Source: Allolobophora icterica
Taxonomy: Eukaryota; Annelida; Clitellata; Crassiclitellata; Lumbricidae
Direction of reading: 5' to 3'
Assembly (NCBI GenBank): GCA_963556255.1
Contig: OY744604.1
Span: 19,448,982 to 19,512,981, forward strand
Length of the DNA stretch: 64,000 bases
Positions 23,255 through 35,009 of the stretch are shown piece by piece; position 1 is the stretch's first letter, and the number at the start of each line of letters is the position of its first letter. Under the pieces are notes generated by a model, which did no database searches, was not told where the DNA came from, and saw only the letters and a list, made by a program, of their open reading frames with translations. Position numbers and translations under genes: made by a program.

Positions 23255-23500
23255 TACATTCATATCCAGTGTGCATACGTTGCGGATGCACGTCGTTATT
23301 GCAGAGACCAAGTCAAACACAGAGAGTCAGAGAGAGACAGAGACAGCGAGAGAGACAGAGAGACAGAGGTCTCTCTGTCTCGGTCCGATCTCTGTCTCTG
23401 TCTCGGACTGAGACAGCAAGATAGGGAAAGAGACAGAGACATCGAGAGAGGGAGAGAGAAAGAGAGACAGAGACAGAGACAAAAAGAGAGAGCGGCTAAT
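22980..23500. repeat. Compound simple repeats (CA, TA, GAGA)
   Basis: CACA near 22987-23010, TA-rich 23060-23120, (AT)n near 23200-23250, and GAGACAGA-type purine repeats 23310-23490 with a self-complementary GTCTCTCTGTCTC stretch in the middle. Confidence 0.9.
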
Positions 23501-23645
23501 TACTGGGAAGTCACAAGTAGACGAGGGCAAATCAGACACCCGCACCTAGGGTCAATTACAAGACCCTCGATCGCATAAATAGGGGTTATATGATGTTCCT
23601 GCCGAGCAGGAAGAAGAACGGGGAGAAAACACAGAGAGCGTAGGG

Positions 23646-23713
<68 letters not shown>
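23646..23713 (+). repeat. (GAT)n microsatellite
   Basis: Perfect trinucleotide array. Confidence 0.97.
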
Positions 23714-24600
23714 CGAATTGAGCGACAATGAGAAATGGTTCCAGCCCTAGACTTAGGTTCCCTCTCTACCGCAGGTGCCAAGGGGTTCGGGATAAATGAC
23801 TATATCACTTGTCCGTTTGTCTGTCTGTCTACGTCTCTCTTTGTCGGTTGTATGTATGTATGTATGTATGTCTGTCTATTTGTCTGTCTGTGTCTCTCTG
23901 TACCTATTATATCTTGGTCCATTAGTGTATATGCGGTGTATTTAGTTATAATAACTTGCGCTTTATAAATCTTCATATAATAACATTAGTATGTCTGTCT
24001 GTATTTTTCTGGCTATTTGTCTTGAGAACTTTGTCTGTTTGTATCTCTGCCTATGCTTTGTACATCTGAGTAATATTCTTACTAAACCGCAGGTTGGGGT
24101 TGGGGTACGATGACTAATGGGGAAGAACCCTTTCGCCGACCCCGACATATGATACAAAACGTTGGTTAGGATAATGAGCAGAACCAGCGTGACACTTCTT
24201 ATGAGGATATTTAGAAGAAGAGAAGCACAAAGCGATTTCTTTGTTCAGCATTTAGCCAGAGGTGGGTGGGCCAATCCAGGACATGAATTAAGACGACAGG
24301 GAACCGTGGATCCTGCGGTGGATTGAGATACTTAATTAGGAATATCGTCAGTCAGTGGGAGGAAGTGTGGTCCACTACGCCACCCTGAAGGCTCACAGCG
24401 CTATATAAATTTGACCATGGTAATTTATCGTTTTAGTGTCCCTTATTATTTACGTGGATGAGCAATGAAAACATTTCATAATAAAACTATTTAAGTAGAA
24501 GTTGGCTGAATACATGGCGTAAATAATAAGTGACACTAAATGATGAATTACCTTCGACCTGTACTGTGGTAGGTTAGTGCGTGCGTAGTGTAGGCCTACT
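23714..24600. other. No gene recognised
   Basis: Short CTGT and GTAT repeats at 23815-23900 are followed by unique AT-rich sequence. No supported gene. A TAGGCCTA occurs at 24591. Confidence 0.5.
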
Positions 24601-25110
24601 TAAATCCGCAACTGTCGTCTTCTGGTGGTGCTAGTCCGAAACCTGGATAAAGGAGGAGGGCGACGCTAATCATCTTAGTTACGACAGAAAGTCGTTCAAC
24701 TACCTAGTGAATTGCATTAGAAGTTCTTGTTTTTGCTACAGAATTGAATAGAATGATACAGTGATACCATAAAATGCAGTAAAATACAACATAATGATAC
24801 AGTAACTATATTGCGAAACAGGACAGTTTGTTTTCTAAGATATCGCTAAAACGGAATAATACCATGCTCTGTTTAGACACCTCTAAAACACTTGTAACCG
24901 ACGCTACATATTTAACAATTTGCGTTTTATGTATAGTTGGACGCAGTATTATAAGGGCCTACCACAATATGCCATAGGAACAGCGAGAACGGCTCAAAAC
25001 AACATTTCCAATCGAGGTCAAAGGCCTTTGATGCCACAAGATGCCTTTGAACTGTTGGTAACATAATCGCTAGTTAACAATCTAGCTATTGTGAAATCTC
25101 TAGAAATATA
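24600..25110 (+). repeat. Composite repeat R1, copy
   Basis: Order: GGAGGGCGACGCTAATCATC, TTTGCTACAGAATT, TTTAGACACCTCTAAAAC, CGACGCTACATATTTAACAA, AGGCCTTTGATGCCA. A second, diverged copy of the first part starts about 840 bp later. Confidence 0.6.
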
Positions 25111-25299
25111 TCTGTCGTATCGACGTCAACGGTCTCTCTCGCCATACGACCAACGTTGACAAAGCTGGTACAACGGGCGTCTGTTGGCTTGGGATTTTTA
25201 AACTCGTGGCTTGAAACGCCAATATTTGCAAAACCTAACTGTTGGGCAGTGATCAGGATTCCAAAGTATCAACACTTGGCATTTGCTGGTGTAATCGTA

Positions 25300-25410
25300 A
25301 TCGTAGACTACGAATTTATACAGCGCCACTCAAAACGCAGGGCACCAGCTTAATCACGAGCGCTGCGTCGAGTCGAACGGGTTGTCCAGCGACACCAAGC
25401 TGTTAGGGCG
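25300..25410 (-). mobile_element. Retroposon tail fragment
   Basis: GCGCAGGG/GCAGGGCACCAGCTTAATCACGAGCG matches the tail of minus-strand LINE fragments near 12.85 and 46.26 kb. TTTATACAGCGCC lies at its end. Confidence 0.55.
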
Positions 25411-25419
25411 GGTTTCGTT

Positions 25420-25960
25420 TAACTATGACGTCATGCCACAGTATCGTTTAACTACCTAGAGAACTGCTTAGAGTTCCAATCCTTGACATAAGAGGATGGC
25501 GATGCTAATCACCTTAGTTATGACACAGCGTCTTTTAACTAGCTAGTAAACTGCATTATGAGTTCCTGCTTTTGCTACAGATTTTAATAAAATTATATAA
25601 TGATACAATAAAATGCAATAAAATATTACAATAACTATATTGCCAAACAGGACAGTGTCTTTTCTAAGGTATCGTTAAAAACTGAATGCTATTGCTCGCT
25701 CCCTCTAGACACCTTTAAAACGCTTTTTCCCGACGTTACATATTTAAAATTTACATTTAACCGATACTAGAAGTTAGTTTTGTCTTATAAGACGGTAGTC
25801 CGAGCTATATTATATCAAGTCGCTAAGACGGCTTAAAACAATTTGAAAGTGTATTTTCCAGTGTGCGAAATAAGCTCTGTTGTGAAGTTGCTACTGAATA
25901 ATTTAGTCAATCGCTAGATGGCTTATAGTAGCGGAACATAATGAATATGTTTATGCTCTG
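25420..25960 (+). repeat. Composite repeat R1, second copy
   Basis: GATGGCGATGCTAATCACC, TTTTGCTACAGATTTT, CTCTAGACACCTTTAAAAC and CGACGTTACATATTTAAAAT repeat the order of the 24.6-kb copy at an offset of about 840 bp. Confidence 0.6.
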
Positions 25961-26059
25961 TAAAAGTAGCATAGCACGAGAGCAGTCCCTTAAGGCAGCC
26001 ATGGGTGTGAAGTGTTAGCAACTTCATTTTCTCAGCCTCGGCACATGAGGGCCGTTGGC

Positions 26060-26225
26060 CAGACCTCTACGTCGCTGTCTCGTCTTCCTACCGACAGTGT
26101 ACGGTCAGTGCACTCATTACAGCTGAGCTGACTAGGAGGTCCAGGTCAAGCAGAAATCTCGAAATAAATTTCAGTCTTGGTGGGGATGGAACCCCCGACC
26201 TCTAGGTTCACGCTAACACTACACT
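26060..26225 (-). mobile_element. tRNA-derived SINE, family 3
   Basis: The minus strand reads AGTGTAGTGTTAGCGTG, GGTCGGGGGTTCCATCC and CACTGTCGGTAGGAAGACGA. The order matches the 17.5-kb copy. Confidence 0.75.
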
Positions 26226-26506
26226 ATGATGGTAAAGGGTTCGTGGGCGGGTCGGTGAATACGGTAGGAAGCAAGATGGGGTAAACAGCGAGGTCAGTTT
26301 GTAAGTCATCCCTCAGTTGGCTGGCTTGAAAGGCATCTAATCGTTGGACTGATTTTGCTTTATGATGCTTCAGCTTCGAAACCATAATATTATGTTGTTG
26401 TAACCGAGTATTTATAAAGCGCATTTGCTGCAGCCGTACATGGATGTCAGCCAGGCAGAGGAAGTCTATTATATCCTCAGCCGGACACCATGTTGTGCGT
26501 GTCTAT

Positions 26507-26725
26507 ACAATACAATACAATACAATACAATACAATACAATACAATACAACTGTATTTTGATATTGCCATCCTTCCAGAGTTCAGAAGTACACACGACCA
26601 TGCGACAGAACATCGATGGCGCTGAGTCGCTATGTAGTGGCTTGAGGCACATGTGGATTCGAACTGGCGACCCTTCGGTTAGCATGCAGGCACAACGTAT
26701 ACCGCTACACCACCGCGTCTCCCGT
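26507..26725 (-). mobile_element. tRNA-derived SINE, family 1 variant, with (TTGTA)n tail
   Basis: The head (GGCGGTGTAGCGG side) is near 26725, then CGCCATCGATGTTCTG. The 3' end runs into nine TTGTA units (plus-strand ATACA, 26507-26552). Confidence 0.8.
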
Positions 26726-26754
26726 CTAAGTCTGTCTGTCTATCCGTCCGTCAG

Positions 26755-27210
<456 letters not shown>

Positions 27211-27469
27211 TCTATGTGTCTGTATGCCCGTCTTTCTCCCCGCGTCTAAGTCTGTGACTGTGTCTGCGCTGTCTGTCTGCCTGTCTGTCTGTCTGTCGTT
27301 CCTCCAACAACGGTCTTTCCTCTCCGTTACATTGTTTCTGTCATTTCGATCTCGACTTAGTTAGCCTGGACTGAAGACTTGCATTGTATTATAATGCTAA
27401 ATTTATCTAGCGCCTCTTCCGACCTATCTGATCCCGGCGTGAAGATCTAATTGAACTGAAGCGAATCGA

Positions 27470-27800
27470 GATCGACATCAACAGCCTTATACAGCGGCAG
27501 CAAGATATCGCTAAACACTGGCTGATGCTACAACAAATCGTCAAATATTCGGAGCTGCTTAGACACCTTTAAATCAATTTATTCCCACGATATATAGGTT
27601 TTATTTTCGCTCAAATGATAATGTGCAGAAAGAAAGGTCACGTACGTAAGGCTACGTCAATTATAGCCGTAAGATGTCGCTTGACACTGACTACTGCAAC
27701 AACAACTGTGTGAAATATTCGGAGCTGCTTAGACACCTTCAGTTAAGTTTTTCTTTTGACGGTATATAGGTTTCATTTTCGCTAAATAGTCGGATCATAA
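27470..27800 (+). repeat. Composite repeat R1, two tandem units
   Basis: Two units, each with ATGTCGCTT(A)ACACTGG, AAATATTCGGAGCTGCTTAG, ACACCTT and ATATAGGTTTCATTTTCGCT, begin near 27503 and 27668. Confidence 0.75.
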
Positions 27801-28240
27801 TTAAGGCACAACCGGAAATTGCATCGGACATTCGCCTCGGCCGAATATCCCGTTTTTCGACACTATTCGGAAGCATTCGCCTCAGCAAATACTGTACAGT
27901 TGTAAATAAAATTTTTAAACTTATTCACGCTAGTGCATTCATTTTGAAGAAAAAAAGTAAAAAAACACCAACACCGCAAGTACACAACAATATATAGGTT
28001 CTACGTATGCATCCATTGAATATTTATATCTAAAATTAAAAATGTATTAGCTATTTTAAGTACACAAATTTATTTCGATAATCTTTTATTACATGAAAAT
28101 GTTGGGGTTTGCATGTGGAACAGATGGTTCTCGGTTCGTACCCGGATCCGGCAAATAGTACATCCAAATACTCGGATTCGGTACTCTGTGGAAAATGTCT
28201 ACCCGTTTATGCCCTAACAATGTTCCCTATGCCACATGTA
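27800..28240. other. No gene recognised
   Basis: AT-rich sequence with no repeat or coding signal beyond short R1-like words. Confidence 0.45.
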
Positions 28241-28510
28241 AAGTAACGTCAACGGCCGTAAGATGTCGCATTAACACTGGCTGCCATAGATATACTGCTA
28301 TATATCGTCAATTATTCGAACTGATCAGACACCTTCACATCGGTTTATTCCGACGATATATATATGTTTCATTCTCGCTCAACTGGCAGATTATATTAGA
28401 GCCTGCTTGATGCTACAACAAATCGTCAAATATTCGAATTTGCTTAGACACCTTCAGCTGAGTTTCTTCCGATGATATATATACGTTCTATTTTCGGTTA
28501 ATTCTTCGAC
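28240..28510 (+). repeat. Composite repeat R1, two units
   Basis: One complete unit (GTAAGATGTCGCATTAACACTGG to TTCTCGCTCAACTGG) is followed directly by a second that lacks the first block. Confidence 0.7.
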
Positions 28511-28743
28511 CTCGTACTCCATTACACAAATTAGGTTAGGTCGATGGTATTACGGCCCTGGCAGCAGTAATGTGTTGATTTCTATATGATAGTGACGTAC
28601 ACATAAGTAGTAGTATAGTAATAATAATATTAATAACAACGACAGAACAACAATAATAAAATAATAATAATCACAACAGGCCTAAAAGTAATACTATTAA
28701 GAAAATAATAATCCCAGGTGTCTGTTAAGTAGTCAGCGTGGAT

Positions 28744-29433
28744 ATGTACAGAAGGTGTTCAAATAAACATGAAATGTTATCTACCAGGATCAGGTACAGA
28801 AGGCGTTCAAATGAACATGAAATATTATCTACCAGGATCAGGTACAGAAGGCGTTCAAACGAACATGAAATATTATCTACCAGGATCAGGTACAGAAGGC
28901 GTTCAAATGAACATGAAATATTAGCTACCGGGATCGGTTACAGAAGGCGTTCAAACGAACATGAAATAGTATACCAGGATCAGGTACAGAAGGCGTTCAA
29001 ATGAACATGACATATTATCTACCAGGATCAGGTACAGAAGGCGTTCAAACGAACATGAAATATTATCTACCAGGATCAGGTACAGAAGGCGTTCAAATGA
29101 ACATGAAATATTAGCTACCGGGATCGGGTACAGAAGGCGTTCAAATGAACATGAAATATTATCTACCCGGATCGGGTAGAGAAGGCGTTCATACGAACAT
29201 GAAATATTATCTACCGGGATCGGGCAGAGAAGGCGTTCATATGAACATGAAATATTATCTACCGGGATCAGGAACAGAAGGCGTTCAAATGAACATGAAA
29301 TATTATCTACCAGGATCAGGTAGAGAAGGCGTTCAATGAACATGAAATATTATCTACCGGGATCGGGTAGAGAAGGCGTTCAAATGAACATGAAATATTA
29401 TCTACCGGGATCGGGTACAGAAGGCATTCAAAT
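28744..29433 (+). repeat. 48-bp minisatellite, about 14 copies
   Basis: The unit GGTACAGAAGGCGTTCAAAT plus AACATGAAATATTATCTACC and GGATCA totals 48 bp, a multiple of three, so frames stay open through most of it on both strands. Copies differ at a few sites (CCAGGATCA or CCGGGATCG; AAAT or ATAC). One copy near 28965 and one near 29335 carry small deletions that break the frames. No start, splice or conserved-protein evidence makes it coding. Confidence 0.95.
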
Positions 29434-29449
29434 GAACTGCTTCACCTTG

Positions 29450-30130
29450 CGCAAACGTTTAGCAGCGCTCGAAGACAATGACATAAAAGAACCGCTAGGC
29501 GGCGACGCTTGCAAGTTTAAGACACGACCAGCGGCGTTGCTCAGGGCATCGACTATTTATTGACACTATGCAAATAGGGTGACTAATAACTGCGACTGTC
29601 CATCTGGCCGCGCTGTCCAGATGGCCAGTTTAATGAAAGACCGGACGCTGGTCGGTCTCTGCACGGTCCGGTCACCATCCACCGTTGTCCACCTCCGATG
29701 GATACACGCCGAAACGTCAGATTCTGTCGCTGCGCTAATCTAATATCGCCCAGTTCGTGCCGGATTATTTTTCCAGCGATCCCGAAATTAGCGCGGCCGG
29801 GGAGATCGGCCGTAGAAACCGACCGAGATCCCTCTCTTCAGACGCCGCCGCCGCGTTTATCTAATGTTTTAATTCGGACGGTGTCAGCGATAGTGATTAA
29901 TGTGCCCGCACCGCAAATGTCTCTTCAGTGCGGGGTAATACGCTGTGACAGGTGTACTATTGGCCGGTCGTGCGCTTCACGCCGGACGCAACTAACGCAC
30001 TGCGACGGCAAAGCGACCCGGTTTATCTATCGCACTCAATGGAGCAATTCGGGCGCCGCGATTCAGATGAAAGCATTGCGAACGACGAGGCTTTATTAAT
30101 TCCGACTACCTTAAAGTGAAGAGATGAATG
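29450..30130. promoter_or_regulatory. CpG-rich island in the ZEB intron
   Basis: This GC- and CpG-rich block of about 680 bp sits in AT-rich flanks. It includes a CAGGTG E-box (29951-29956) and homeobox-like GTGATTAATG. A frame open from 29698 to 30099 has no family resemblance and may be incidental. Regulatory function is inferred from composition and position. Confidence 0.4.
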
Positions 30131-30800
30131 GGAGCCGACAAAGCGATAAGCAGATAAACAAAGACATTGACACAAACGGATAGATTAGGAAGACGGTGTG
30201 TTACATCGGAAACACGCAGCACGTCAAATGATGCACGTACACGCGTTGTACACATACTCACAAGTATACAGACAGGAATATCGATACAAATGTATACATG
30301 TCTAAGTTATTGGTCAATTTAGGCTTAAGTGGTGCACTTGATGTGTGCGTATAATAAATGTACACAGACGTACATGCGCGTATTTGTATGCGTACATTAT
30401 GCAAATACATTGATGCCGTGAAAGGCATATGTGTGTAATTACATATTCACTCAAATAGACATCTAATGCATATTCATGAATATAGAATTTATAGATTAGA
30501 CATCTAATACATATTCATGTTTACATAATGTAGACAACTAATACATATTCATATATAATACGTATTCATGTCTATAGATATCCGAATACATATTCATAAG
30601 TGAGCATAAATATATATGTATTGTGTCATGTCATGTATACACATTTACAAATAAACATTATACAAGTTCCTTATTTTTTGTCTTTTCCTCAGGAGTTGAT
30701 ACAATTTTTTTGGAGAATAAAAAATTTCTGGCACGGTTAAATTCGTAAAATCCGGCAGCAGAAAATTTCCATTGAAAGCAGTGGGATTAAACTGCTGGAT
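30130..30800. other. Degenerate ACATATTCAT-rich sequence
   Basis: From about 30430 to 30600 the words ATGCATATTCATG and ATACATATTCAT recur at irregular spacing. No gene. Confidence 0.5.
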
Positions 30801-30808
30801 TATTTTAA

Positions 30809-30809
30809 A

Positions 30810-30893
<84 letters not shown>
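30809..30893 (+). repeat. (AAT)n microsatellite at a LINE tail
   Basis: Perfect trinucleotide array adjoining the 3' end of the minus-strand LINE fragment at 30894-31300. Confidence 0.97.
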
Positions 30894-31300
30894 TTCTAAA
30901 GCACTACTTAAAAGCTAAGCACAGCGCACTAGCTCAATCAGAAGCGATGTGTCAAGTCAGATGGGTTGTCCAGGGAAACCAAGTGGAGGTCGAAGTGCAG
31001 TTGCCAGAAGATCAGAGAGAAAGAGGCAGAGCAGAAATGGGGCAGGACAGCTGCTGGGTCAAATCAGTAGGGTTGTCTATAGATACCGTAAGTAGAACAA
31101 GATCCAGTTGCTGGGAGACCAGAGGGAAGGAGGAAGAGGACCTGTTTTCGGTTAGGTTGAGGGAAATGCCATGGGAAGGTGGCATATTCGATGGATCAGC
31201 ACAAGATTTCCGGAAAAGACTGTAATTTAGCTTTGAATGGAAAGTGTGAAGAGTGACAGATTGGTTTGTGGTGTCTGAGAGTAAGTGGCCGATTGTTGGG
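30894..31300 (-). mobile_element. LINE 3' end fragment with (ATT)n tail
   Basis: Minus-strand translation gives VTLHTFHSKLNYSLFRKSC, the CR1/L2-like C-terminal block. It is followed by degenerate tail sequence that ends GCTTTAGAAA and passes into (ATT)n. Confidence 0.65.
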
Positions 31301-32260
31301 CTAATAAACTGGAATTCTGACAAGAAAGTGAAACACGCAAAGGAAAAACTGATCAAATAGTCTTATATATAGATTAACTCAAATGTGTGCAAATATCGTA
31401 TGGGAAACTGTAAAGCACAGACGGAAACTGCTACAGGTGACAAGTATGTCACTTAATCGATGTAGAACATCTGGGAATGTCCTAGAAATCTTCAGGTAAA
31501 GCAATGAAATAGACTTTTACGGGTTACTTCATCCATTTGTAATATCTGAAACTGTCCTAGCAGGATGTCAGATAGGGAAAGAAACTTTTACACATTACAG
31601 CTATGATACTCAATTGATGTGTATCTCAGGAAATGGTCTATGAATAGACCAGACAGGAAGGCGGTCGACACAGGCTACAGTTAGGCCTCGAAAATGACAT
31701 TAACTAATGAAGTTTCGTAACTGAATCAGAACAGTGTCATCTGTTACACAGTCATCGTTAACATCTATCCCGGAATCGGTTTATCATGTCAATTATTGTT
31801 TCGAGTCAAGAGACTGTCTGGTTAAGTACTTGCAGGGGTGTTTAAGTGCAGCCTCTGTCCTTGAAATTGTCAGGAAGTGTTGTGTTATATGACTTTGTAA
31901 TTAATGTAATGTAATGTGACGTAATCACATATTTATATAGCGCCTCTTCAAGAGAAACTCAACATAACGATGGAAAATCAGGATCGAACAAAATGGTTTT
32001 GAAGCACTTACGGAATAATAATAATAATAGTAACAGAGATTTAAGTGCCATTATTCGTAGACGGTCGAAGAGAAATCGATGCAATGATTCAGAAGCACTT
32101 AATAGAGGTAAAGAAAGACTGACTTTGGTGCTTAGCTTGCAATTAAAATAAACAATTAATAATAATAATATTCTTTATTAATTCAAACTGACAAACGCAG
32201 TAAGATTACATTGAAACATGACAGTACAATCAAATCTTAACTAAACACACGGTTTCGCAG
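31300..32260. other. No gene recognised
   Basis: Unique AT-rich DNA with a TTTATATAGCGCCTCTTC retroposon-tail trace near 31930 and short AAT runs. Nothing else is supported. Confidence 0.5.
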
Positions 32261-32261
32261 C

Positions 32262-32365
32262 CATGCAAGGCGCCGCCCTGGGGGGGGGCGGAGGGGTTAC
32301 GGGTATCGAACCGCGAATCTAATGCTCTCCTGGCCATGAGTGTAACCATTACTCTATCCCCCTAC
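32262..32365 (-). mobile_element. tRNA-like SINE head
   Basis: Minus strand: GGGATAGAGTAATGGTTACA, then GCGGTTCGATACCC, a tRNA-like A and B box pair. A G-rich tract follows. Confidence 0.55.
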
Positions 32366-32920
32366 CTATTTGCCACTATGACTTGAAAAGGAAAGCAAAT
32401 ACCCTAAAGAATGATAAAAAGGAGCTATGTCTGAATCCTACAAAGAATCTTAAATCTTAGATAACCTTAGATACCTTGAAGAACTAAACTATAATCTAAT
32501 TTAATCCCAAATACATTAATGACTGCCACAGTCCTTCTAATAACTTCCATAACGCTGTTATCATAATACCCATTGTTTAATGATCGCTTCAGATGAAATC
32601 ATAATAACAAATCATAATCCATTGAAAAAGTCAGGTTGAAATCCGAAAGACCAGACCAATAGGAAGCCAGGTCACGGTGGGTAAGCAGATTAAACCCAGA
32701 GAACATTCAGTTTCCAAATAACTTCTTTCTTCTTCTTCGTTTTCAAGTTCTCTGCCCTTGGCATGTTCAAACGTCCACCATTACTCTCGATGCCGGGTTT
32801 CCTCCTTCAGCTTCCTGTATCCATCTACCTTCATCCAGCAACATCCGTCTATAGGTCTCTCTCGCATTCTCTTTCCCTCCATTACTCTTAGTGATTGTTT
32901 CGAGGAGAGAATCTCCTCTA
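32365..32920. other. No gene recognised
   Basis: AT-rich to mixed sequence. No supported coding or repeat feature. Confidence 0.45.
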
Positions 32921-32924
32921 AGTA

Positions 32925-33035
32925 TGAATGAAGGAATCAATCAATTAAGGAACGAATCAACGAATGAATAATTGAATCAATAAACGAATTAATGAATGGA
33001 CAGATGAATGAATGAACGAACGAACGCTACAGAAA
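32925..33035 (+). repeat. Degenerate GAAT/GAAC tetranucleotide array
   Basis: Irregular GAATGAAT, GAACGAAC and AATCAATC units lie immediately downstream of the ZEB exon 2 donor. Confidence 0.85.
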
Positions 33036-33056
33036 CAGAAAATCATAGAAACAAAC

Positions 33057-33752
33057 CTTCTGCCGCAAGATCACTGACGCGTGACGGTGAATCCTTCTCA
33101 GTAGCACCTGGAATTCGCATCAGTGAATCAGAAGAACCATCCATCCGTAAACCTGCCGAATCACCGGGTAAATCGTCGTGACCCGTGACCAGTTCTCCAC
33201 CTGAATCACATCTACCATCGGCGATCGAATCACAACATGAATAGTCCTCACCGCGAGTCACTGAATCGCAAACCGAGTCCTCCTTGCAACTGTTCACTAA
33301 CAAATTCTTCCCGATCGATTCATTTCCTACCGGATTCTCAGAATCTTCGTCGACGTCCATGACGCTGCCGCTATTGTTAAACGGTTCGGCAAGGGATGCT
33401 AACGACGGCGCTGGGCAATCGTTCTCTGACTCAGCAACTGAGAGCAGCGTCTGCGACGGCGAGGAGCAATGCGTCTCATTGTCTCTGCTCCAAAGACCAG
33501 ATTGATGACCATTTGTTACACGGGCGTCACCGTCGTTCAATGCAACTCCTCCTGCATCGACACCGTTAGGCGTTTCTGAAGATGCCGACCGCCCAGCCTC
33601 CTCCTCCTGCTGCTGCTGCTGTTCCTCTGTATGCCTGCCACCTTCTTCCCCGGCTGGTCCTGTGCTTGGCCACCTAGAACCCGTCGGCGGCCAGTCGTTG
33701 TCCGGGTCTGTTGTGTTGGCAGGTCCTGTCTTCTGACCGTCGTCTACACAAT
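33057..33752 (-). CDS. zeb: ZEB exon 2, acidic N-terminal region
   Basis: This reading frame is open for 231 codons between an AG acceptor (33754-33753, after a pyrimidine-rich stretch) and a donor reading AAG/GTTTGT (GT at 33056-33055). It starts with two bases of a split codon and ends with one base, which pairs with the two opening bases of exon 3 to make glycine. The product is low-complexity and rich in Asp, Glu, Ser and Gly, with a run of five glutamines followed by glutamates (about 33600-33625). It has no fold I recognise, which suits the acidic N-terminal region that precedes the first finger cluster in vertebrate ZEB. Base composition is clearly richer in GC and CpG than the flanks. 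Degenerate GAAT/GAAC arrays lie on both sides. Assignment to ZEB rests on strand, phase and position rather than sequence identity, so another spliced gene cannot be excluded. Confidence 0.72.
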
Positions 33753-33904
33753 CTACAGCGAACGATCAAGAAAAATGCCGATAATAGCCATCTGGACTAC
33801 AGGACGTTTTAACCTGGTTGTTTCGACCCTTGTTATACAATGTTCCCTCGCTCATTCAGTGGCTGAAGGGAATAACTGGACTAAAATAATGATGGAATTA
33901 CTGA

Positions 33905-34110
33905 CTGACTGATATGAATGAACGAATCAATTGATGAATGAAGGAACAAAATGACCGAATGAACGAATAAATGAATAAAGTAATCAAAACAAATGATTGA
34001 ACGAACAAAAGGAACGAATGAATGAAGGAATCAAAAAATGAACGAATAACTGAGTTAATAAATGAATGAGCGAACACAAGAATGAATGAACGAACGAATG
34101 AATGAAGCAA
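33905..34110 (+). repeat. Degenerate GAAT/GAAC tetranucleotide array
   Basis: The same type of array as 32925-33035, on the 5' side of ZEB exon 2. Confidence 0.85.
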
Positions 34111-34185
34111 CCCAAGTATTTCTAGCAGAGAGCAAACGGCTTATCTATACAGTAGTCTCCAATAAATGTTGCAATCCATTATTAA

Positions 34186-35001
34186 CCCTCGAATGCCCAG
34201 ACCCGCTTTTCCACGATAACTTTAGAACGGCTACGAACTTGTAAAAATGGTTTTAGGACATCCTAAAGCGTTCAATTGGGCTTCGTTTGATATATTTAGT
34301 GTGATCATTCTACCACCCGGTAGCCCACAACCATACCATATACCAAGGACACCCCCAATATATGCGGCTGATGGTCATACTGGCACATGGTTTACCAGCC
34401 CAGAAATAATTTTTTTAACGCACGTTGTTGTGAAATACTATATATAGGTCGATTGCAAATTGAATTTGGATTATAACAAGCCAAATCCCGTTAAAATATT
34501 CCATACCTGTACCCCTCAACCATAGCATATACCAAGGACACCCCCAAGGTATGAGGCTGATGGTCATACTGGCATATGGTTTACCAGCCCAGAAATAAAT
34601 GTTTAACGCAAGTTATTGTGAAATACCATATATCAGTCGAATGCAAATTGAATTTGGATTATAACAAGCCAAATCCCGTTAAAATATTCCAATCCTGTAC
34701 CCCACAACCAGGCAACAACTACATGCGTACAATTGAATACCTGCGAAAAATCCCGAAATTGCAAAAAACTACAAAAGAGTAGGTCCCCTATTAAAGTTCA
34801 AATAAAGTTTCACCAGGTGGAGCTATTGTGAAATACCATATATCAGTCGATTGCAAATTGAATTTGGATTATAATAAGCCAAATCCCGTTAAAATATTCC
34901 AATCCGTTCTCCAGATATCACAATGAAAACATTGGGGTCCGGTCGGACCCCCCCCCCCGTTGGGCATTCGTGTACCAAAAAATAGCTTGGGCACTCGAGG
35001 G
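34186..35001. mobile_element. piggyBac-like non-autonomous element, TTAA flanks
   Basis: Both ends abut TTAA (34182-34185 and 35002-35005). The terminal repeats are CCCTCGAATGCCCA on the left and CCCTCGAGTGCCCA on the right, inverted. A TTAA target with CCC termini is the piggyBac signature. The interior has no transposase but carries direct repeats of about 189 bp. Confidence 0.85.
34328..34905 (+). repeat. 189-bp tandem repeats inside the piggyBac-like element
   Basis: Units start with CAACCATA/CAACCA at 34328, 34517 and 34705. Each of the first two contains GGTTTACCAGCCCAGAAATAA and AAGCCAAATCCCGTTAAAAT. The third is interrupted, with its second half at about 34822-34905. Confidence 0.88.
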
Positions 35002-35009
35002 TTAAACAG

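Noticed and set aside
28744..29433. CRISPR-like regular repeat
   Set aside because: The 48-bp units are contiguous with no variable spacers, and the DNA is eukaryotic.
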